DNA from: Lonicera japonica
Taxonomy: Eukaryota; Streptophyta; Magnoliopsida; Dipsacales; Caprifoliaceae
Length of the DNA: 64,000 nucleotides
Direction: 5' to 3'
Assembly: GCA_021464415.1 (NCBI GenBank)
Contig: CM038469.1
Location: 30,683,736-30,747,735, forward strand
A program made the translations under genes and the position numbers. Shown here piece by piece: positions 59,160 to 64,000 of the stretch. The stretch's first letter is position 1. Every line of letters begins with the position of its first letter. The notes beneath the pieces are model-generated. The model made no database searches and was not told the origin of the DNA. It saw only the letters and a list, made by a program, of their open reading frames with translations.

Positions 59160-60540
59160 ATGCCATAAACACTATTTCACCATACAATAAGGGTTTATTA
59201 TTTATATAACAATAACAAGACAATACTAAAGGCAAATGTCTCCATCTAGATTTAGCCGACCATTATCCAAAACAAGTCACTTGCCTAGAAGGAAATCTAA
59301 CCTTGAGTTCTTAAATATTTACTTAGTGTTAAATCTAGTTATAACGAATTTCTTATTTATATCTTGACTTAGCTTTTTACGGGAACGAATTATCTAGCTT
59401 TGCACCCTTTGCTAAAAGATAAGGATAAGAAATCCACACTTGGTTGAGTTTGGTTACACCCTTTTTTCTTGATATAGCTTTATATGGGAATGAGTTACTT
59501 ACCTTCGCACCCGTTACCTTGAAGAGATGTAGTATGCTATCCACCCAAATGAATATCATATTTAAGATCCTCGTATGAGATTATTACCACTTAATGTTGC
59601 GGTTCGAATTACTTCCAATCACCTTAATGCGTTCTTAGCATTTTACAACATTTTTCTATTTAAGTTTCTATTCTCAATTAAACTACTTTCAAAGGAAAAC
59701 CATTAATCTATGATCTATTCCATTTCATTCTATTTGTCTATGTAGACTAACACTTGGACTTACTAAAATTATATTACAATTGACGAACCTACACTTGGGT
59801 TAAAATAACGCGTTATTTTCGTGGCGTTAAGGTTTTTGGTGCCATTGCCTCGAATATGGCGAAAGAAAATCCCAACTATGGTTTACAATTATTGCAAGTT
59901 GTGGTTCACAATTAGCCAAATTGAATTACAATATTCACTAAGTGAAGCTGCCCATCTCGTAAGTCGCAAGTCACAATCGGAACAAGAAATCGCAAACCTA
60001 GGTTATATAGCTGAATTAATTGAAACTAAACCAAAAAAAAACAATATTCACATTATTTTTTATTAATCAATCCATAGCTTTTGAATGAAAACAATAAAAT
60101 CCCTCTCCTTAACCAGGGGAAACAAATTTAATGTACATATATATCTGCACTACTATTTACATCAAATAGATATAAATATATGTCCTATTATTTGCATCAA
60201 ACACATAAATATATGTGTATATATATTGTACATGTATTTAATTATTTTATTCTTACGTGTTTTTTAATTATTAATTATTTTTCTTTACATATAATTTATT
60301 ATTTTTGTACAGAAAATAATAATTTATAATTTATTAATTTTTTTTATAGATAATTTGTTATGTTTAATTTGCATATAATTTTCCAATGTTATGTTTTGGA
60401 GCAAGTTTGGCAGTAGTTAGAATATTTATGATGCCAAGGCTTCAAACATCCTATGTAATTAAAATAAGCAATTGGAAAGCTTTTATCATAACATTCATAC
60501 CAAAAAAGGAAGATCGACAGAGGAAATAGTCACAACCTTA
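59160..60540. other. possible decayed gypsy LTR and primer site, otherwise no gene
   Basis: TTTTTGGTGCCATTGCCT at 59833-59850 resembles a decayed tRNA-Asp primer site (TGGCGCCGTTGCC) used by some plant Ty3/gypsy elements, with a C-poor region before it that could be LTR. No protein domain is recognisable. The remainder is AT-rich. Confidence 0.3.
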
Positions 60541-60546
60541 ATATAT

Positions 60547-60601
60547 TGTCACGACCTGAAATTGTGACCGTTGTCGTTTGTCACGGATTTCAGCCGTGAC
60601 A
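60547..60601. repeat. 22-bp imperfect hairpin
   Basis: TGTCACGACCTGAAATTGTG at the left and its imperfect complement GGATTTCAGCCGTGACA at the right flank an 11-base loop (60547-60601). Such TGTCACG...CGTGACA palindromes are common in plant DNA transposons. It stands alone here. Confidence 0.6.
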
Positions 60602-60639
60602 ATTAGCCACATTTGGTGTAATGGTGCTAGTTGTTGCAT

Positions 60640-61935
60640 AATGAAGTGTCCGCATCGTTTGTCTAAGAAAATGTGATAATGTAGTTATGGAGATAGAGAA
60701 AAATATTTGTGGCTGAGAACCATGCAAGCTTCTCAACCTGCTGACTAAATTAAAGTGGGGTACGTTGATCACGTGCAAAAGATGCGGAACTAAATTAATT
60801 CACTGGACAAAAATTGTACGAATGATCGATCAGTGTCATCATTTGTGAATATATCACCAACTCTCACCACACTAAACTTTGTGAGTAGTCGAAACAATTT
60901 CGAATGATTTTTAATCATTTTTGGGACATGATTGAACTAAATATCATTTCCCATCAAAAATATGTTTGAACTGCATAGTATATATTTTTAATAATTTGAC
61001 CTCATTAATAATTATTTTTTCTAAATTTAAAGTAGTGTAAATTATAGACATTAACTCAAATGTATCCTCTATTTTCATATATAAATTTTAAATATTAAGT
61101 GGGTTTATTAGACCCCACAATTAACCAAGTGGCCAAGCACGCCCCCGGGTCCAGTCCTATTATCGAATAGTTCTTAGGATGCGGTTTATATATATATATA
61201 TATATATATATTTTTCTTTTCTTTTCTAAGTTTGTGGTCCTTAGTTTTTGGCATCTGGCTCTAATGAGAAATTACATGTGAAAAGTGGCTTCTCACGATA
61301 TATTATCAAAAGGTCGTGTTATATATTCAATCGCTTCGTTTCTACAAATGCCATGAATTTTGCGCCATTTGTTAAAATAATAATAATAAAAAAAAACTAC
61401 ATAAGTGATAGAGGAGTTATGGAGAGTAAAATACTTATGGTTGAGAACAAAAGCTTATCAACCTACCGAATTTAATTAAGGGTGCTGTTATTTACACCCC
61501 CGAATGTGTCACAAACCTCCCTTCAAAATTTAACTAAAAACACATTTTAACATTCTCCTTATTTATCACAAACACACCATCCATTACCTAAAAAGCAACA
61601 CACTCTTCCCCTTTGAACCGAGTTTATGTGAGTGAACTAACCTCTCATTAGGGCTTTATTTGGAAAATACTCAATTACATGATATTAGGCGAGTTCTGAA
61701 CAACAAACTCTCCCCATGTCGGCCGAATGTATGTAACTGCACTCACATCTCATGCATTAGATGAGCCATATAGGGTGTTAGTGACAATAAATTTACCAAT
61801 GGGGGGTCTTTGTGATAAAGGGGTACGTATTTGTGAGAAATATGACAGGTGTAAATAATACCACCCTTAATCAAAGAGGGGTCAGATTGATCACATGCTT
61901 AGGATGTGGAACTAAATTAATTCACTAAAAAGGAC
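60640..61935 (+). repeat. duplicated promoter-like segments upstream of the second reductase gene
   Basis: The segment 60680-60835 (GTTATGGAGATAGAG, TGAGAACCATGCAAGC, CTCAACCTG, TTGATCACGTGC, GGAACTAAATTAATTCACT) recurs at 61410-61935 (GTTATGGAGAGTAAA, TGAGAACAAAAGC, TCAACCTAC, TTGATCACATGC, GGAACTAAATTAATTCACT), interrupted by the MITE at 61480-61866. A weaker relative (TTGATCACATG, GGGGCTAAATTTTAATTTG, GGACAAAAG) sits at 30200-30262, upstream of exon 1 copy A. So these segments probably derive from the reductase promoter. Confidence 0.7.
61480..61866. mobile_element. 387-bp MITE with TTAA target duplication
   Basis: Ends GGGTGCTGTTATTTACACC at 61480 and GGTGTAAATAATACCACCC at 61848-61866 are imperfect inverted repeats. 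TTAA flanks both sides (61476-61479 and 61867-61870). The sister segment at 60747-60757 has the uninterrupted site (AAATTAAAGTGGGG). Family: Tourist/PIF-like (TTA or TAA target) or another TTAA-targeting family; the precise border base is ambiguous. Confidence 0.8.
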
Positions 61936-63147
61936 AAAATATGGTCACTACTCCAACATATTATAGGTGTTTTGTGATAGTACAATTTACATGTGTCTTA
62001 TTCTTATCAACAGCCCACGTGGACCATCTTGGCTATAGCATGACCATATCGGCTTTCAGTGACATCAGCATGACCATCTTGGGTATAACACAACCATCAT
62101 GCGCGGATTGGACCAACTTATTTTTATTTTTTAAAGAATCTTTTAATCATATTTTTTTGATCTTAATGTAATCTTGGAAAAATATTTTTTTAACAAATTA
62201 AAATCAAAGTCAGATGTGAAAATAATCCAATCATGTTTATCAGTATGATTTGAAAATAGTCCAGAAATTGAACTGATGTACCGTCAATACTTCTAAAAAC
62301 GACATACTAAGTTGACCAATAATGTACGAATACATAAAGTATATCATTAAATGTTATTCAATATTTTTTCTTGATTTTTTTACATAATTCTATAGTCATG
62401 ATGGATATTATTTAATTGATCTTGATTAGTAGGTTTTAAATATTAAATTTTGAATTTTTTATTTCAAGTTATGGTATTTTTAATGTTGACAAAATTATTG
62501 GTGTGTGATAGTTTACTGTGTGTATATTATTGGTGAGAGTGTTTTAATTTTAATATGACATCTTAATGTATGTATAAAACTCATATATGGTGTAAAACTA
62601 ATGCACACAATAACATGCGTATTTTTTTATCATTAGATCCTTATAATTTTTGAAGAAAATATATTTTGATCAAAACTGGTATTTTATAATATAAATATAC
62701 TGTACTTGTACTAGGTTATACCCGTTTAATCCGGCATTGTGAAATAAATAAGAGTTGTTAATAGTATAAAAAAAAGTAACGTGTTACGAATCTAAATCGA
62801 CATACATCAATTAGTATATTTTGAATCCATTATCTAGCCTAATCTAACATTTTGAATATTTAACATTAAAAAAATAATGATCTTTATACAGACAAGTGTT
62901 TATCCCACTTTTTTTTAGTCATTTTAATTAGGTTAACATTATTGACAAAGTAATTATTCATATAATCAAAGTAATATATTATTTTTAGAAGTATATAGTA
63001 CAAATTCTCAATGAATTGACGTTTCAAATTTTGTTTAGAAAAAAATGTGAACTTCATTTTTTTTTTAAATAAAAAAATTGACCACAAATTAAACAACGGA
63101 TCCTAATGTTATCCATAAATCAACCGACAGTGGTGAAGCAGTGGCGC
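61936..63147. other. AT-rich upstream region of second reductase gene
   Basis: A short imperfect repeat ATGACCATCTTGGGTATA (about 62021-62090, three units) lies near the left end. No gene is seen. The last 70 bases (ACCACAAATTAAACAACGG at about 63080, ATCAACCGACAGTGG) align with the leader region of copies A and B, but their TATATAAA is not conserved here. Confidence 0.5.
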
Positions 63148-63148
63148 G

Positions 63149-63198
<50 letters not shown>
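63148..63198 (+). repeat. (CA)n(GA)n tract in the leader of the second reductase gene
   Basis: About nine CA then 16 GA units, followed by TTAAAATAATAA and the ATG. It is at the same place as the pure GA tracts of copies A and B. Confidence 0.93.
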
Positions 63199-63201
<3 letters not shown>

Positions 63202-63210
63202 AAATAATAA

Positions 63211-63378
63211 ATGGAGAGCTGGAAAATACTTGTATTTGGAGGGACAGGTTACATTGGAAGGCACATAGTGAAGGCAAGTGTATTGTATGGGCATCCAACT
63301 TATGTCTATACCCGCCCCAATTCCTCCAAGACTGACATTCTTCAAGATTTCCAAGCCATGGGCGTCATTCTAATCAAA
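63211..63378 (+). CDS. second eugenol/isoeugenol synthase-like gene, exon 1 (gene runs off window)
   Basis: 56 codons, [16 protein letters not shown] to MGVILIK, with donor GT at 63379. 49 of 56 residues equal copy A; the seven changes are conservative apart from a His to Lys. The NADPH motif GGTGYIG is intact and the exon length and donor position are identical. The remaining exons lie right of the window if intron 1 is several kb as in the first gene; 63379-64000 is AT-rich intron with no exon. Confidence 0.88.
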
Positions 63379-64000
63379 GTATATACCCCCTCTTTTTCTC
63401 TCTCTACATATATGATATAGATATAAGTACCTAAATATATTCTAAACTTTCGTCAATACATATATATATATATATATAAATAATTTAAAGAAAAAAAATG
63501 AAAAGTACCATAGCGAGGGTTCAAATTCGGCTGATTATGCTGTAATACAAATGATTTTTGCGAAATGAAAGCTTGAATAAGCAAAATAAAAAAAATAAAA
63601 GACAAACACAGCTTCAATAACTGCAATTGGGTATTTGGGTTCCAACTTTATATAATATATTAATAGTATATCATTCTCTGTCTCATATTAAAAGTAGGCT
63701 TGTCATTGGATTGAATTTGGATCAAATGAGCTAGGGTGAATCCAAATCCATATTTAAAAAAGTTTTAAGATTGGATCTTGCAACGGATCACCAAGATATT
63801 GACCCATATCCAAATTTGTTCAAATCGAATTATGTCCAATTCGTTTACAATTTTAATTATTTAATAATTAGTTTATAAATATATAAAAATAATGAAACTA
63901 ACAAGCCTAACAACAGTGGAATTTCTACTTTTCTTATAAAAAGAAACTTCTTTGATACTTTTTAAGTCATAGTTATTTTTTACAAGTATATTAGTAATAA

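Noticed and set aside
61120..61165. Possible pol III boxes (AACCAAGTGGCCAAGC, GGGTCCAGTCC)
   Set aside because: The two boxes are too close together and no repeat copy with defined ends was found.

Overview
This window is nuclear DNA of a flowering plant, most likely a eudicot. It is AT-rich, has GT-AG introns with plant-type exons, and is filled with plant transposon families (LINE, Ty1/copia, Ty3/gypsy, TRIM, CACTA, hAT, MITE). No prokaryotic, organellar or RNA gene is supported. Two host loci are recognisable: the 3' end of a plastid-type adenylate kinase gene (260..10171, + strand) and a small cluster of eugenol/isoeugenol synthase-like reductase genes (30.8-64 kb, + strand).

1-10.5 kb: the last three adenylate kinase exons. 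The final intron is 9.4 kb and holds a decayed antisense LINE (about 3.06-8.28 kb) plus several LTR/PBS remnants. 10.5-21.5 kb: transposon-rich intergenic DNA with a 483-bp hAT-type element with a perfect 8-bp target duplication, a copia integrase fragment, and a plant-mobile-domain pseudogene between two large minisatellite arrays. Both arrays show higher-order periodicity. 21.5-25.7 kb: a 2.6-kb CACTA element with 3-bp target duplication, next to an LTR end with a tRNA-Arg-type primer site.

23.5-48.3 kb: the main structural feature. An 11-kb block (23512..34479) recurs almost base for base at 37352..48338. The second copy starts immediately after a run of exactly 100 N. The first copy ends at an LTR retrotransposon that the second copy lacks. 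Differences are mostly homopolymer indels with some polymorphic stretches. I read this as two haplotypes of one locus placed in tandem by the assembler; a true recent duplication is the alternative. The block carries promoter and exon 1 of the reductase gene, so exon 1 appears twice.

44.7-55.4 kb: one complete five-exon reductase gene (311 codons if exon 1 is read without its single-base insertion), with a 6.4-kb first intron containing a TRIM-type array. 56.5 kb: an orphan, stop-containing copy of its last exon. 57.8-59.2 kb: long pyrimidine-rich microsatellites and a 336-bp-period duplication. 60.6-61.9 kb: two diverged promoter-like segments, one with a 387-bp MITE whose empty site is preserved in the other. 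63.2 kb to the end: exon 1 of a second reductase gene that runs off the window.

Functionally, the reductase genes belong to the PIP (PCBER/IFR/PLR) family of NADPH-dependent reductases. The best match from memory is to eugenol/isoeugenol synthase, which makes volatile phenylpropenes from coniferyl acetate. The exact product cannot be decided from sequence alone.
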